Shown: piece after piece, positions 9,486-18,087 of the stretch | How positions within the stretch are numbered: the first letter of the stretch is position 1 | Layout of the letters: every line of letters starts with the position of its first letter | Assembly (NCBI GenBank): GCA_964593865.1 | Contig: CAZQKE010000031.1 | Location: 1-64,000 of the forward strand | DNA from: CAZQKE01 sp964593865 | Lineage (GTDB): Bacteria > Chloroflexota > Anaerolineae > JAAYZQ01 | Direction of reading: 5' to 3' | DNA length: 64,000 nt | Translations under genes and position numbers: made by a program | The notes under the pieces: model-generated | The model's database searches: none | Seen by the model: only the letters and a program-made list of their open reading frames with translations | Told to the model about the DNA's origin: nothing

Positions 9486-10475
9486 ATGAGAATTCTGGTA
9501 ACGGGTGGGGCCGGTTACATCGGTTCCAATCTGGTAGATGCTTTGCTTGCCGACGGACACGAAGTCTATGTGGTGGACAATCTGTCCACCGGCAAGATCG
9601 GGAACATCCGCCACCTGTTGGGTGATGAACGGTTCCACTTTGTCAACGATAGCATTCTCAACGAAGCCTTGATGGATCGCCTGGTCGCGCAGGTGGACCA
9701 GGTCTACCATCTGGCTGCCGTCGTGGGCGTCAAATATGTCGTGGAGGACCCACTGCTGGGCATTCAGACCAACGTCCGGGGGACGGAGATCGTGCTGGGG
9801 AAAGCCTACAAATATTGGCGGCGGACGGTCATTGCCTCCAGCTCCGAAGTGTACGGCAAAAGCACCGCCGTTCCGCTGGGGGAAGAAGACGATTGCCTGC
9901 TGGGGCCGACGACCGTGCCGCGCTGGTCCTATGCCCTCTCCAAAGCCCTGGATGAATATATCGCCCTGGCCTACGCGGCCCAGGGGTTTCCCGTATCCGT
10001 AGTGCGTTATTTCAATTCTTACGGTCCCCGTCTGGACCCCAAAGGCTACGGCAGCGTGATTGCCAAGTTCATCACCCAAGCGCGCTCCGGCCAACCCCTG
10101 ACCGTCTTTGACGATGGGCAACAGACCCGCTGCTTTACCTATGTAGATGACACGGTGCGGGGGACGATCCTGGCCGGGACCGTTCCCCAGGCGGTGGGGC
10201 AGGTGTTCAACATCGGGGCCAATCGGGAGACCAAAATTGCGGATCTGGCGCAGCTCATCCGCGACCTCATCGGTTCCGATTCCGAGATCGTTTCTGTGCC
10301 TTATCACAGCGTCTTTGGCGAGCGGTTTGAGGAAACACGCCGCCGCGTGCCCGATGTCCGCCGTGCAGAGGCGGTCTTGGGGTTCCGGGCCGAAACGCCG
10401 CTGGAAGAGGGATTGCGTCGGACCATTGCCTGGTTCCAAAGGGCAGATCGTTTCAAAGAGGAGGCGAGGCGTTAG
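9486..10475 (+). CDS. NAD-dependent nucleotide-sugar epimerase/dehydratase (extended SDR)
   Basis: 329 residues with the Rossmann motif GGAGYIG at 7-13 and the SDR catalytic set: Ser in SSSEVYG, and Tyr/Lys in YALSK near 148-152. The sequence RYFNSYGPRLDPKGYGSVIAKF is typical of UDP-glucose 4-epimerase and UDP-glucuronate decarboxylase-type enzymes. It probably interconverts a UDP- or GDP-sugar for the polysaccharide made here; UDP-xylose synthase or GalE-like activity is possible. It has a good GGGGAG ribosome binding site and is followed within 36 nt by the O-antigen ligase fusion gene. Confidence 0.85.
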   Translation: MRILVTGGAGYIGSNLVDALLADGHEVYVVDNLSTGKIGNIRHLLGDERFHFVNDSILNEALMDRLVAQVDQVYHLAAVVGVKYVVEDPLLGIQTNVRGTEIVLGKAYKYWRRTVIASSSEVYGKSTAVPLGEEDDCLLGPTTVPRWSYALSKALDEYIALAYAAQGFPVSVVRYFNSYGPRLDPKGYGSVIAKFITQARSGQPLTVFDDGQQTRCFTYVDDTVRGTILAGTVPQAVGQVFNIGANRETKIADLAQLIRDLIGSDSEIVSVPYHSVFGERFEETRRRVPDVRRAEAVLGFRAETPLEEGLRRTIAWFQRADRFKEEARR

Positions 10476-10511
10476 CCAGAGCCTACAAAATCAATTGCCG
10501 TGAGGAGATGT

Positions 10512-13500
10512 ATGCGTACCAAGCTGGGCCTTTTTTGCGACCGATTCATTGAAGCTGGTTGGCTGGCGGCGGTGATCACCGTGCCGCTCTTTTTCAACAT
10601 CTACTCCCAGCGCGTATTTGAGCCGGACAAAATCTCCATCCTCCGCTCTTTGGCCCTGGCCATGAGCGCGGCCTGGATCATCCGCGCCCTGGATGGTTGG
10701 CGGTTGCGCCGGACGGCGGGCAAAGGGCAGCGGGATGACACCCCGTGGTGGCGCAAGATCGTCGGCACGCCCCTGGTGCTGCCTACCCTGTTCCTGATCG
10801 CCATCAATCTCCTCAGCACGGCGACATCGGTTGTCCCCCGCACCAGCCTTTGGGGTTCTCACGTGCGTTTGCAGGGGATGTACAGCCTGCTTTCCTACAT
10901 CCTCATCTTCTTCCTTATGCTGGATGTCCTGCGCACCAAAAAGCAACTGAACCGTTTGATTACCACCATGATTTTGGTCAGCTTCCCCATTGCCCTCTAC
11001 GGCCTGGTACAGCACTTTGGTCTGGACCCGTTGCCCTGGGGCGGCGATGTAACGCGGCGGGTGACTTCCAGCATGGGCAACGCCGTTTTCGTATCGGCCT
11101 ATCTCATCATGGTCGTCCCCCTGACCCTAACGCGGCTTTTGGAAAACTGGAAGGAGGCGGTAGGGGACGTTCACAAAACGGATGCGGTCTTGAGCCTTGT
11201 TTCCTTCGCCATCCTGGTCGGGACGTTGCTGACGGCCATGTTCCTGGGCCGCCGGGGCGCTCCCCAGTGGCTGTCGTGGGGAGTGTTGCTCGCCGGTGTG
11301 GTGATCGCCAGCGTCCTGGTCCTGCTCCGTCCTTCCGACCAACGGCCCCACATGCTGGCGATCTTTATGCCCTTGACCTTTGCCTTCCTGGTCGGCTTTG
11401 TCTGGGTGCTGGAGATCCCCTTCCCTCCCGCCGACTCCAAGTATTTCGGCTGGGGCATCTTGGCCTCTCTAGTCTTTATCGTGGCCATGATTCCCTTTGC
11501 CCTCTACCTCTACAAGCCGGTAGCACGATTGGTTCTGGTCGCCGGCTATTTTGTCATCCTCATTGCCCAACTGGTCACCATCTTTTACTCCCAGAGCCGG
11601 GGGCCGTTCTTGGGCCTGGTCGGGGGGATGCTGCTCTATCTGGTCCTCTTGGGCCTGTCTAAACGCCGCCTGTGGCTTTCCTGGGGAAGCGTCATTTTGG
11701 CCGTCCTGGTCGTTGTGGGATTCGTGGCCTTCAACACCGTGCAGTCTCCCGTGGTGGAAAAGCTCCGAGAGATGCCTTACATCGGCCGCCTGGGCAAGGT
11801 GTTCCAGACCGAAAGCAAGACCGGCAAGGTCCGCGTCCTCATTTGGGAGGGGGCGACCAAAATGATCGGCTGGCACGCCCCGCTAGAGTTCCCCGGACCG
11901 GATGGAGGGCCGGATAAGCTCAACGTGGTGCGCCCCATCATCGGCTACGGCCCGGAGTCCATGTATGTCGCCTACAACCGTTTCTATCCGCCCGATCTGG
12001 CCCATTTTGAAAAGCGTAACGCCACACCCGACCGCTCTCACAATGATACCCTGGATTCGTTGGTCTTTACCGGTGTGATCGGCTTTGTGGCCTATATGCT
12101 GATGTATATCAGCATCTTTTATTACGGGTTCAAATGGTTGGGCCTTGTTCGCCGCCGCTGGCAAAAATATGCCTTCGTCGGCTTGCTGGTCGGCGGGGGT
12201 GCGTTGGGGTTCCTCGGTTTTTGGCTGTGGCAGGGCCTGGCCTTCCTGGGGGTAGGCATCCCCTTTGGCGGCTTGGTGGGGCTGGGGGTGTACACGCTGA
12301 TCGTGATGATCCAAGCGAGCCGCTCTCCAAAGTTGCGGCAGGACCTGGGCGGACGCTACGCCATCTGGATCGTGGCTTTGATGGCCGCCGTGATCGCCCA
12401 CTTTATAGAAACCCAGTTCGGGTTTGACATTGCAGCAACGCGCACCTATCTCTGGGCCTATACCGGTATGATGGTCGTCATCGGCTGGAGACTGGCGGTG
12501 GAACCAAGCTCGGTCTCGGAGGAGGTGAAGGAAGAAGCACCGCGCCCTTCCCGGAAGAGGCGACGCGGCTCGGCACATCCTCCCCAAGTTCCTCGTGTGC
12601 CCGATAGCGTCCTGGACTGGCGGAGCGGCGCGTTGACGTTGGGCGTCATTGCCATCATGATCCTGGTCACCATGCTGTTTGATTACATCACCGTCCAGCC
12701 CGACGACCCCGGAGTCCTGCTTACCATCTGGCACTCGCTGACCAGAAGCCGAGGGGAAACGTCCCTGGTCATCCTTTCCCTCTTGATCGTGACATGGGGG
12801 ATGATCGGCTTGATGGGCCTCTGCGATCTCGCCGTCCGCCCCGAATCCCAGGGGCGGACGGTGACCGACTGGTTGGCCGCCGTCGGGGGTTTCATCCTGG
12901 TTTCCCTCTTTGGTGCGGGGCTTTTCGCCCTGTTGCACGCCGCCCGCGTGCGTCCTCTGTCCATCACCTCACCCGATGCCCCCATCCCCCTGGCCGATAC
13001 GTATGCCTTTTTCGTCGCCTTCTTGCTTCTGACCATGATCGCTTTGGCCGTGGTCCTTGTCTTCCTCTCGCCTGCCCGCCGAACCGCCAAACCGTGGCGT
13101 TGGGCCAATGCGCCGGGCGATTTCGTTCTGGTCGCTTCGTTGGTTGTGTTGCCCATTGCCGCCGTTGTATTGATGGTGACAACCAACATCAACGGCGTCC
13201 GCGCCGACATCCTGTTCAAACAGGGCCAGGGCCTGGAATCGGCCAAACAATGGGATGCCGCCCTCTTTTTCTACGACAAGGCGTTGGCCCTGGCCCCCCA
13301 TGAGGACTTTTACTACCTGTTCCAGGCCCGTTCTTTCATGGACAAGGGAACCCAGTCCAAAGGGGCCGAACGGGATGCGCTCTTCCAAAAGAGCGCAGAC
13401 GCCATGATCCGGGCCTGGAAAGAGGCTCCCCTCAACACCGACCATCCCCGCAACCTGGCGAAACTCTACCTGGCCTGGGGCAACCTGAGTGAAGGGGAAG

Positions 13501-14966
13501 AACGGACGGAACGGCTCAACAAAGCCCTGGAGTACTCGGAGGCAGCCCGCAAACTCAGCCCGAACAACGCCCAAATCCTCAACGAGCGGGGGCAGATCTA
13601 CTCCGTGTTGGGCGATCTGGAAAAGGCGGAAGAGCAGTTCAAAAAGTCGCTGGAGCTGGATGACGAGTATGTCCAGACCTACCTTCTGTTGGGCGAGAAC
13701 TATATGCTCCAGAAAAAATGGGAAGAGGCTGCCCAAGCATACGAAAAAGCCATAGAGTTGAAGGCCAAGACCCAGGCGGCCTATCGGGGGCTGGGCTATG
13801 TGTATACCCAATTGGGGGATACGGAGGCCGCCTTAAAGATCTATGAGAAAGCGGTTGAGCTGTGGCCCAAGAGCTTCGAAGAGCACAAAAACCTCGCCAT
13901 CCTGTATCAACAGGTGGGCCGGCCGGAAGATGCGCTGGAGCAAGCCCGCATTGCGTTGGAGCTGGCCCCGGAAAATCAAAAGAAGGCAATGGAGAACTTT
14001 GTCGCGCAGCTCCAGGGGGCCATACCGACATCGCCGGAGGATGCAGCCCGGGTGCAAGAGTTGATGACCCAGGGCCAAACACAGGTGCAGAACAAGGAAT
14101 GGGATGCCGCCCAAAAGACTTTTGAACAGGTCATTGAACTGGACCCCAACAACGCGGTGGCCCACAGTATGCTGGCCTATGTCTATGCCCGACAAGGGCG
14201 ACTACAAGATGCCATCGCCGAGAATCAGGCCACAATCCGCCTTTCGCCCAATGATTACAATAGCTACAAAAACTTGGCCATCCTCTACCAACAAACCGGC
14301 GATCTGGCAAAGGCCCTGGAGTTCGCCGAAAAGGCCCTCGCCCTGGCCCCGGAAAGCGAAAAGACGGCGTTGGAGACCTATATTGAACAGTTGAAACAGG
14401 CACAAGGGGAAGCCACGCCTGCCGCGCCTCCGCAAAAAAGGGCCGGAGACCTGCCCCCCCAGGAGAGAAACAACATGTACAGCAATCCGCCGGAGATGGT
14501 CATTGATCCTGCCAAGTCCTATCGGGCCACCATCGTCACCGAAAAAGGCAACATCGTTGTTGAGCTGGACGCCGCCGATGCCCCGCAGACGGTCAACAAC
14601 TTTGTCTATCTGGCCCGCCAGGGGTTCTATGACGGCCTGACCTTCCATCGTGTCGAGAACCAGCCCGGCTTTGCCCTCATCCAGGGCGGCGATCCCACCG
14701 GCACGGGACGCGGCGGTCCGGGCTACACCATCCCCGCCGAGATCGGCTTGCCCCACAACGAGGGCGCAATCGCCATGGCCCGCCTGGGGGACCAGGTCAA
14801 CCCGGAACGGGCGTCGTCGGGCAGTCAGTTCTACATTTGTCTGGTTCCCATCCACCAACTGGATGGGGCCTACACCGTTTTTGGTTACGTGGTAGAAGGT
14901 CTGGATGTGGCGAAAAGGATCGCCGTCGGAGACAAAATACTGACCATCGTCATCCAAGAGGAGTGA
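10512..14966 (+). CDS. O-antigen ligase / TPR / cyclophilin fusion protein
   Basis: 1,484 residues. ATG at 10512 is preferred (GAGGAG just upstream); a GTG four codons earlier is possible. The N-terminal part (about 1-890) is a polytopic membrane region with a Wzy_C/WaaL-like O-antigen ligase core (RSHNDTLDSLVFTGVIGF near 505) and further membrane segments to about 890. From about 900 to 1295 there are many tetratricopeptide repeats (for example LNERGQIYSVLGDLEKAEEQ). The last 163 residues form a cyclophilin-type prolyl isomerase (GNIVVELDAADAPQTVNNFV, FYDGLTFHRV, SSGSQFYI). Ligase plus TPR is known in polymerases/ligases of surface glycans; cyclophilin at the end of the same chain is unusual. 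An AGGAG and ATG pair inside the frame could also produce free cyclophilin. Confidence 0.85.
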   Translation: MRTKLGLFCDRFIEAGWLAAVITVPLFFNIYSQRVFEPDKISILRSLALAMSAAWIIRALDGWRLRRTAGKGQRDDTPWWRKIVGTPLVLPTLFLIAINLLSTATSVVPRTSLWGSHVRLQGMYSLLSYILIFFLMLDVLRTKKQLNRLITTMILVSFPIALYGLVQHFGLDPLPWGGDVTRRVTSSMGNAVFVSAYLIMVVPLTLTRLLENWKEAVGDVHKTDAVLSLVSFAILVGTLLTAMFLGRRGAPQWLSWGVLLAGVVIASVLVLLRPSDQRPHMLAIFMPLTFAFLVGFVWVLEIPFPPADSKYFGWGILASLVFIVAMIPFALYLYKPVARLVLVAGYFVILIAQLVTIFYSQSRGPFLGLVGGMLLYLVLLGLSKRRLWLSWGSVILAVLVVVGFVAFNTVQSPVVEKLREMPYIGRLGKVFQTESKTGKVRVLIWEGATKMIGWHAPLEFPGPDGGPDKLNVVRPIIGYGPESMYVAYNRFYPPDLAHFEKRNATPDRSHNDTLDSLVFTGVIGFVAYMLMYISIFYYGFKWLGLVRRRWQKYAFVGLLVGGGALGFLGFWLWQGLAFLGVGIPFGGLVGLGVYTLIVMIQASRSPKLRQDLGGRYAIWIVALMAAVIAHFIETQFGFDIAATRTYLWAYTGMMVVIGWRLAVEPSSVSEEVKEEAPRPSRKRRRGSAHPPQVPRVPDSVLDWRSGALTLGVIAIMILVTMLFDYITVQPDDPGVLLTIWHSLTRSRGETSLVILSLLIVTWGMIGLMGLCDLAVRPESQGRTVTDWLAAVGGFILVSLFGAGLFALLHAARVRPLSITSPDAPIPLADTYAFFVAFLLLTMIALAVVLVFLSPARRTAKPWRWANAPGDFVLVASLVVLPIAAVVLMVTTNINGVRADILFKQGQGLESAKQWDAALFFYDKALALAPHEDFYYLFQARSFMDKGTQSKGAERDALFQKSADAMIRAWKEAPLNTDHPRNLAKLYLAWGNLSEGEERTERLNKALEYSEAARKLSPNNAQILNERGQIYSVLGDLEKAEEQFKKSLELDDEYVQTYLLLGENYMLQKKWEEAAQAYEKAIELKAKTQAAYRGLGYVYTQLGDTEAALKIYEKAVELWPKSFEEHKNLAILYQQVGRPEDALEQARIALELAPENQKKAMENFVAQLQGAIPTSPEDAARVQELMTQGQTQVQNKEWDAAQKTFEQVIELDPNNAVAHSMLAYVYARQGRLQDAIAENQATIRLSPNDYNSYKNLAILYQQTGDLAKALEFAEKALALAPESEKTALETYIEQLKQAQGEATPAAPPQKRAGDLPPQERNNMYSNPPEMVIDPAKSYRATIVTEKGNIVVELDAADAPQTVNNFVYLARQGFYDGLTFHRVENQPGFALIQGGDPTGTGRGGPGYTIPAEIGLPHNEGAIAMARLGDQVNPERASSGSQFYICLVPIHQLDGAYTVFGYVVEGLDVAKRIAVGDKILTIVIQEE
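14461..14477 (+). promoter_or_regulatory. Possible internal ribosome binding site and start for the cyclophilin domain
   Basis: AGGAG at 14461-14465 is followed after 9 nt by an in-frame ATG at 14475. The product from this start would be 163 residues and cover exactly the prolyl isomerase domain plus the short lead (MYSNPPEMVIDPAKSY) typical of stand-alone cyclophilins. Inference only; the frame upstream is uninterrupted. Confidence 0.45.
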
Positions 14967-14982
14967 GGTCGGGGGGAAGGGC

Positions 14983-16038
14983 ATGACCGCGACTTTTATG
15001 CTGATCCTGGCCGCGGCATTGATCCTGGCCGTGGGGGCGACGCCCCTGGCCCGCCGCGCTGCCGTGCGCTTGGGCATCACCGATCAACCAAACGCCCGCA
15101 AAATCCACGTCAACCCTATCCCTTTGCTGGGCGGGGTGGCCATCTACGGCGCCTTCATCGTCGCCCTGCTGCTCTTTGGCGAGCGGTTTCGGTTGCACGA
15201 ACTGTTCGGCATCCTGATCGGGGCCAGCCTGGTCTCCTTCTTGGGCCTGTGGGATGACCGGCGGGGTCTCAGTCCCTTGCTCAAGCTGATCGGCCAGTTT
15301 GCGGCGGCCTCGATCCTGGTCCTGACCGGCGTGCGCATCGGGACCTTTCCCTGGGAATGGCTGAACGTCATCGTCACCCTGGGCTGGGTGGTGGTTGTGA
15401 CCAACGCCATGAACCTGTTGGACAACATGGACGGCCTATCGGGGGGGATCGGTGCGGTGGCAGCCATCTTTTTCCTGCTGTTGGCGGCCATGAACGATCA
15501 ATATCTGGTCGGCGCGCTGTCGGCGGCCCTGGTGGGGGCTTGTCTGGGCTTTTTGCGCTACAATTTCAACCCGGCCAGTATCTTCATGGGCGATGCCGGC
15601 AGCCTCTTTTTGGGGTTCATGCTGGCGGCGGTGGGCATCAAGCTCCGCTTCCCCGATAACGTGGAGATTGTGACCTGGATGGTCCCGGTGTTGATCCTGG
15701 GTTTGCCCCTCTTTGATACGACGTTGGTTATCATCTCTCGGCTGCGACGCCACCTCAACCCCCTGACCACACCGGGGCGGGACCATGTCTCCCACCGGCT
15801 GGTAGCCATGGGCTATACCCGGCGGGAAGCGGTCCTCATCCTCTACCTGGTCTGCGCTGCGTTGGGGGTGCTGGCCCTGTTCATCACTCAAGCCAGCATC
15901 GTCGAAGGATACGTGGTAGGCGGCATCGTTGCGGCGGTAGCGGCTGTGGCCTTGTGGAAGCTGGAACAGGTGGATTTCGTGGGCAAAGAGGTGCGGGGCG
16001 ATTTTTTGAAGCGGAAAACGGCGGAGGAGAACGGCTGA
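14983..16038 (+). CDS. Undecaprenyl-phosphate sugar-1-phosphate transferase, WecA/TagO/MraY family
   Basis: 351 residues with about ten membrane segments. It transfers a HexNAc-1-phosphate from a UDP-sugar to undecaprenyl phosphate, the first lipid-linked step of a surface glycan. Diagnostic motifs: RKIHVNPIPLLGG at about 39-51, GLWDDRRG near 90, TNAMNLLDNMDGLSGG near 140 (Asp pair for Mg), FMGDAGSLFLGF near 205, and DHVSHRL near 268, the His-containing loop of the WecA/TagO type rather than MraY. Its neighbours (ligase, epimerase, UDP-sugar dehydrogenase) support a role in exopolysaccharide or secondary wall polymer synthesis. The ribosome binding site is a G-rich GGGGGGAAGG. Confidence 0.88.
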   Translation: MTATFMLILAAALILAVGATPLARRAAVRLGITDQPNARKIHVNPIPLLGGVAIYGAFIVALLLFGERFRLHELFGILIGASLVSFLGLWDDRRGLSPLLKLIGQFAAASILVLTGVRIGTFPWEWLNVIVTLGWVVVVTNAMNLLDNMDGLSGGIGAVAAIFFLLLAAMNDQYLVGALSAALVGACLGFLRYNFNPASIFMGDAGSLFLGFMLAAVGIKLRFPDNVEIVTWMVPVLILGLPLFDTTLVIISRLRRHLNPLTTPGRDHVSHRLVAMGYTRREAVLILYLVCAALGVLALFITQASIVEGYVVGGIVAAVAAVALWKLEQVDFVGKEVRGDFLKRKTAEENG

Positions 16039-16051
16039 ACCGATACGGCAA

Positions 16052-16138
16052 CATGGACAGACTGAAAAGGGAACGATGATGGACACTCTCTCTACCAAAA
16101 TCGCCGCAAAGACCGCCCGCGTGGCCGTCATCGGCCTG
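16052..16138 (+). repeat. 87-bp direct repeat, copy 1 (upstream of inserted cassette)
   Basis: Matches 16714-16800 at 84 of 87 positions by direct comparison (differences at 16055, 16062 and in GCCGCAAAG versus GCCGAAAAG). It holds the ribosome binding site, the double ATG and about 20 codons of the dehydrogenase gene. Confidence 0.9.
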
Positions 16139-16162
16139 ACCGGGCACAGGAGAAAAAGATGA
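16076..16162 (+). pseudogene. Truncated 5' fragment of the nucleotide-sugar dehydrogenase gene
   Basis: This 28-codon frame begins MMDTLSTKIAAKTARVAVIG, as does the intact dehydrogenase at 16738, then diverges at codon 22 and stops at TGA 16160-16162. The stop overlaps the ATG of the next small gene in the arrangement ATGA. It is therefore a leftover gene start that now acts as a leader peptide, possibly coupling translation of the dehydrogenase expression signals to the cassette. Confidence 0.8.
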
Positions 16163-16713
16163 CCCTTTTCCGCTGTCCGTATCTGGGCAACGAGGTCGAA
16201 TTGACCGCCGAGCGCGAACGCCATATCGCCGCCCACCACCCCGATCTGCTGCCCGATCATCGTGCTTGCCTTGCCGAGACACTCGCCGACCCTGACCAGG
16301 TGCGTCGCAGTACCCGTTTCGGCAATGCGCGGCTGTTCAGCCGCTGGTTCCCGGCAATACGGGGCGGCAAATACGTGGTCGTCGTCGTGGTGAGCGACAC
16401 GCATCCGACTACTCGCCATTGGATTATTACCGCCTATATCGCCAGAAAATTGGCGAAAGGAGTCGTCGAATGGACACGCTCTTGACCTTTCAGTATGATC
16501 GTGAGGCCGACATTCTCTATATCAACCTTCGCCCACCCTACCCGGAGCAGGAAAGTGAGGAATTGGGCGATGAGGTCATCGCCCGCCTCAACCCGGTGAC
16601 AGGGGCCATCGAGAACCTGGAAGTGCTCTTTTTCTCCACCCGATTGTTGCGCAAATCCCTGTTCGCGCTGCCGGTTTCCGCGCACCTGCGCCCTGCTTCC
16701 ATGGACTCCGCAG
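16139..16713 (+). mobile_element. Inserted two-gene cassette splitting off the dehydrogenase start
   Basis: The 575-bp segment between the two 87-bp repeats carries only the putative toxin and DUF2283 genes. Removing it together with one repeat restores a simple join from the wecA-like gene to the dehydrogenase gene. No transposase, integrase or terminal inverted repeats are visible, so the mode of arrival is unknown; recombination with a duplicated host segment or an assembly artefact are both possible. Confidence 0.55.
16159..16485 (+). CDS. Small basic protein, possible RNase-type toxin
   Basis: 108 residues, no membrane segment. Conserved-looking features include LTAERERHIAAHHPDLL near 16-32, a beta-strand VVVVVVSD near 73, and HWIITAYIARKL near 88. 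The layout (His-rich helix followed by strands ending in an aromatic W-I-I-T-A-Y strand) resembles small nucleases of the PBECR/BECR or DUF4258-like type, but I cannot assign a family with certainty. The start has GGAGAAAAAG just upstream and overlaps the stop of the truncated leader frame. The following DUF2283 gene overlaps its 3' end by 16 bp, the tight arrangement usual for toxin-antitoxin pairs. Confidence 0.6.
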   Translation: MTLFRCPYLGNEVELTAERERHIAAHHPDLLPDHRACLAETLADPDQVRRSTRFGNARLFSRWFPAIRGGKYVVVVVVSDTHPTTRHWIITAYIARKLAKGVVEWTRS

Positions 16714-16718
16714 CATAG
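16470..16718 (+). CDS. DUF2283 family protein, possible antitoxin
   Basis: 82 residues starting MDTLLTFQYDREADILYINL; ATG at 16470 has GAAAGGAG eight bases upstream, so the longer frame from 16419 is not used. The pattern YDREADILYI followed by EVIARLNPVTGAIENLEVLFFS is the DUF2283 fold (small beta sheet). DUF2283 genes are often found immediately after small toxin-like genes, which fits here, but neutralising activity is inferred. Its stop lies just inside the second copy of the 87-bp repeat, so its 3' end is made from dehydrogenase leader DNA. Confidence 0.75.
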   Translation: MDTLLTFQYDREADILYINLRPPYPEQESEELGDEVIARLNPVTGAIENLEVLFFSTRLLRKSLFALPVSAHLRPASMDSAA

Positions 16719-16800
16719 ACAGAGTGAAAAGGGAACGATGATGGACACTCTCTCTACCAAAATCGCCGAAAAGACCGCCCGCGTGGCCGTCATCGGCCTG
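16714..16800 (+). repeat. 87-bp direct repeat, copy 2 (start of intact dehydrogenase gene)
   Basis: Second copy of 16052-16138, offset 662 bp. It supplies the ribosome binding site and first 21 codons of the intact dehydrogenase gene. Confidence 0.9.
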
Positions 16801-18078
16801 GGCTACGTGGGCTTGCCCCTGGCCGTGGGCTTTGCCAAGGCCGGGTATCCCGTCTTGGGCCTGGATGTGGATGAAAACAAGCTGACCGCCCTCCGCGAGG
16901 GCCGCAGCTACATCCCCGATGTAGAAACCGGCGACGTGGCGGCCATGGTCCGCGCCGGGCGGCTGGAAGTCGGCGACGACTATGACCGGCTGACCGAATG
17001 CGACGCTATCTTTATTTGCGTCCCCACCCCCTTTGACGCCATGAAGGCCCCGGACTTGCGCTATGTGGAGCAGGCGGCACGGGGCATCGCCTCCCGGTTG
17101 CGGGCGGGGCAGATGGTCATCCTGCAAAGCACCACCTACCCCGGCACGACGGAGGAGTTCGTCCGCCCCATCTTGGAGGAAGGATCGGGCCTCCGGGCGG
17201 GCAAAGATTTCTACCTGGCCTTTTCGCCGGAGCGCATTGACCCCGGCAACAAGCAGTTCACCGTGGAAAACACGCCCAAAGTGGTCGGCGGCCTGACCCC
17301 CCGGTGCACCGAGCTGGCCCGTGCCCTGCTGGCCCGTCTCTTTGCCCATGTCCACGTCGTCTCTTCCCCCCGCACCGCCGAAATGTCCAAACTGCTGGAA
17401 AACATCTACCGCAGCGTCAATATCGCCCTGGTCAACGAGTTGGCCCTGCTTTCGGAGCGGATGGGCATTGATCTGTGGGAAGTCATCGAAGCGGCCAGCA
17501 CCAAGCCCTTTGGTTTCATGCCCTTCTACCCCGGCGCGGGGGTGGGCGGCCACTGCATCCCCGTAGACCCGTACTACCTGAGCTGGAAAGCCCGCCAATA
17601 CGATTTTTACACCAAGTTCATTGAGCTGGCCGCCGAGGTCAACCAGGCCATGCCCTACCACACGGTGGACCTGGCGACCCAGGCCCTCGGCCGGGAGGGC
17701 AAGCCGTTGCGGGGGGCACAGGTGCTTATCTTGGGGGTGGCCTTCAAGCGGGATATTGACGACGCCCGCAACTCTCCGGCAGAGCGCGTCATAGAGCTGC
17801 TGCTGACGCGGGGGGCGGAGGTCCGCTACCACGATCCCTATGTGCCCCGCTATCGGGTGGGCCGCGATGTCTTTTACCCGGAGGAACGCTGGCTGGAAAG
17901 CGTGGACCTGACCGCCGAAACGCTGGCCGCCGCCGATTGCGTCATCATCGTCTCCGGGCATCGGGCGGTGGATTACGCCCTGGTGATGCAGCACGCCCGT
18001 TTGGTGTTGGACACCTGCAATGCGACCAAGGGGCTGACCGGACCGGCCCGTGTGGTGCGCATCGGCGCTCCTTTGTGA
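16738..18078 (+). CDS. Nucleotide-sugar dehydrogenase (UDP-glucose / UDP-HexNAc 6-dehydrogenase family)
   Basis: 446 residues. It oxidises C6 of a UDP-sugar to the uronic acid with two NAD. N-terminal Rossmann motif VIGLGYVGLPLA near 20-31, FICVPTPF near 98, STTYPGTTEEF near 130, central LLENIYRSVNIALVNE near 221, catalytic Cys in GAGVGGHCIPVDP near 272, and C-terminal GVAFKRDIDDARNSPA. The GFMPFYPGAGVGGHCIP context is closer to WbpA/WecC-type enzymes than to plain Ugd, so a HexNAc substrate is plausible. Two adjacent ATGs (16738, 16741) are possible starts. Its promoter-proximal region is duplicated 662 bp upstream around the toxin-like cassette. Confidence 0.9.
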   Translation: MMDTLSTKIAEKTARVAVIGLGYVGLPLAVGFAKAGYPVLGLDVDENKLTALREGRSYIPDVETGDVAAMVRAGRLEVGDDYDRLTECDAIFICVPTPFDAMKAPDLRYVEQAARGIASRLRAGQMVILQSTTYPGTTEEFVRPILEEGSGLRAGKDFYLAFSPERIDPGNKQFTVENTPKVVGGLTPRCTELARALLARLFAHVHVVSSPRTAEMSKLLENIYRSVNIALVNELALLSERMGIDLWEVIEAASTKPFGFMPFYPGAGVGGHCIPVDPYYLSWKARQYDFYTKFIELAAEVNQAMPYHTVDLATQALGREGKPLRGAQVLILGVAFKRDIDDARNSPAERVIELLLTRGAEVRYHDPYVPRYRVGRDVFYPEERWLESVDLTAETLAAADCVIIVSGHRAVDYALVMQHARLVLDTCNATKGLTGPARVVRIGAPL

Positions 18079-18087
18079 GGATCGGCC

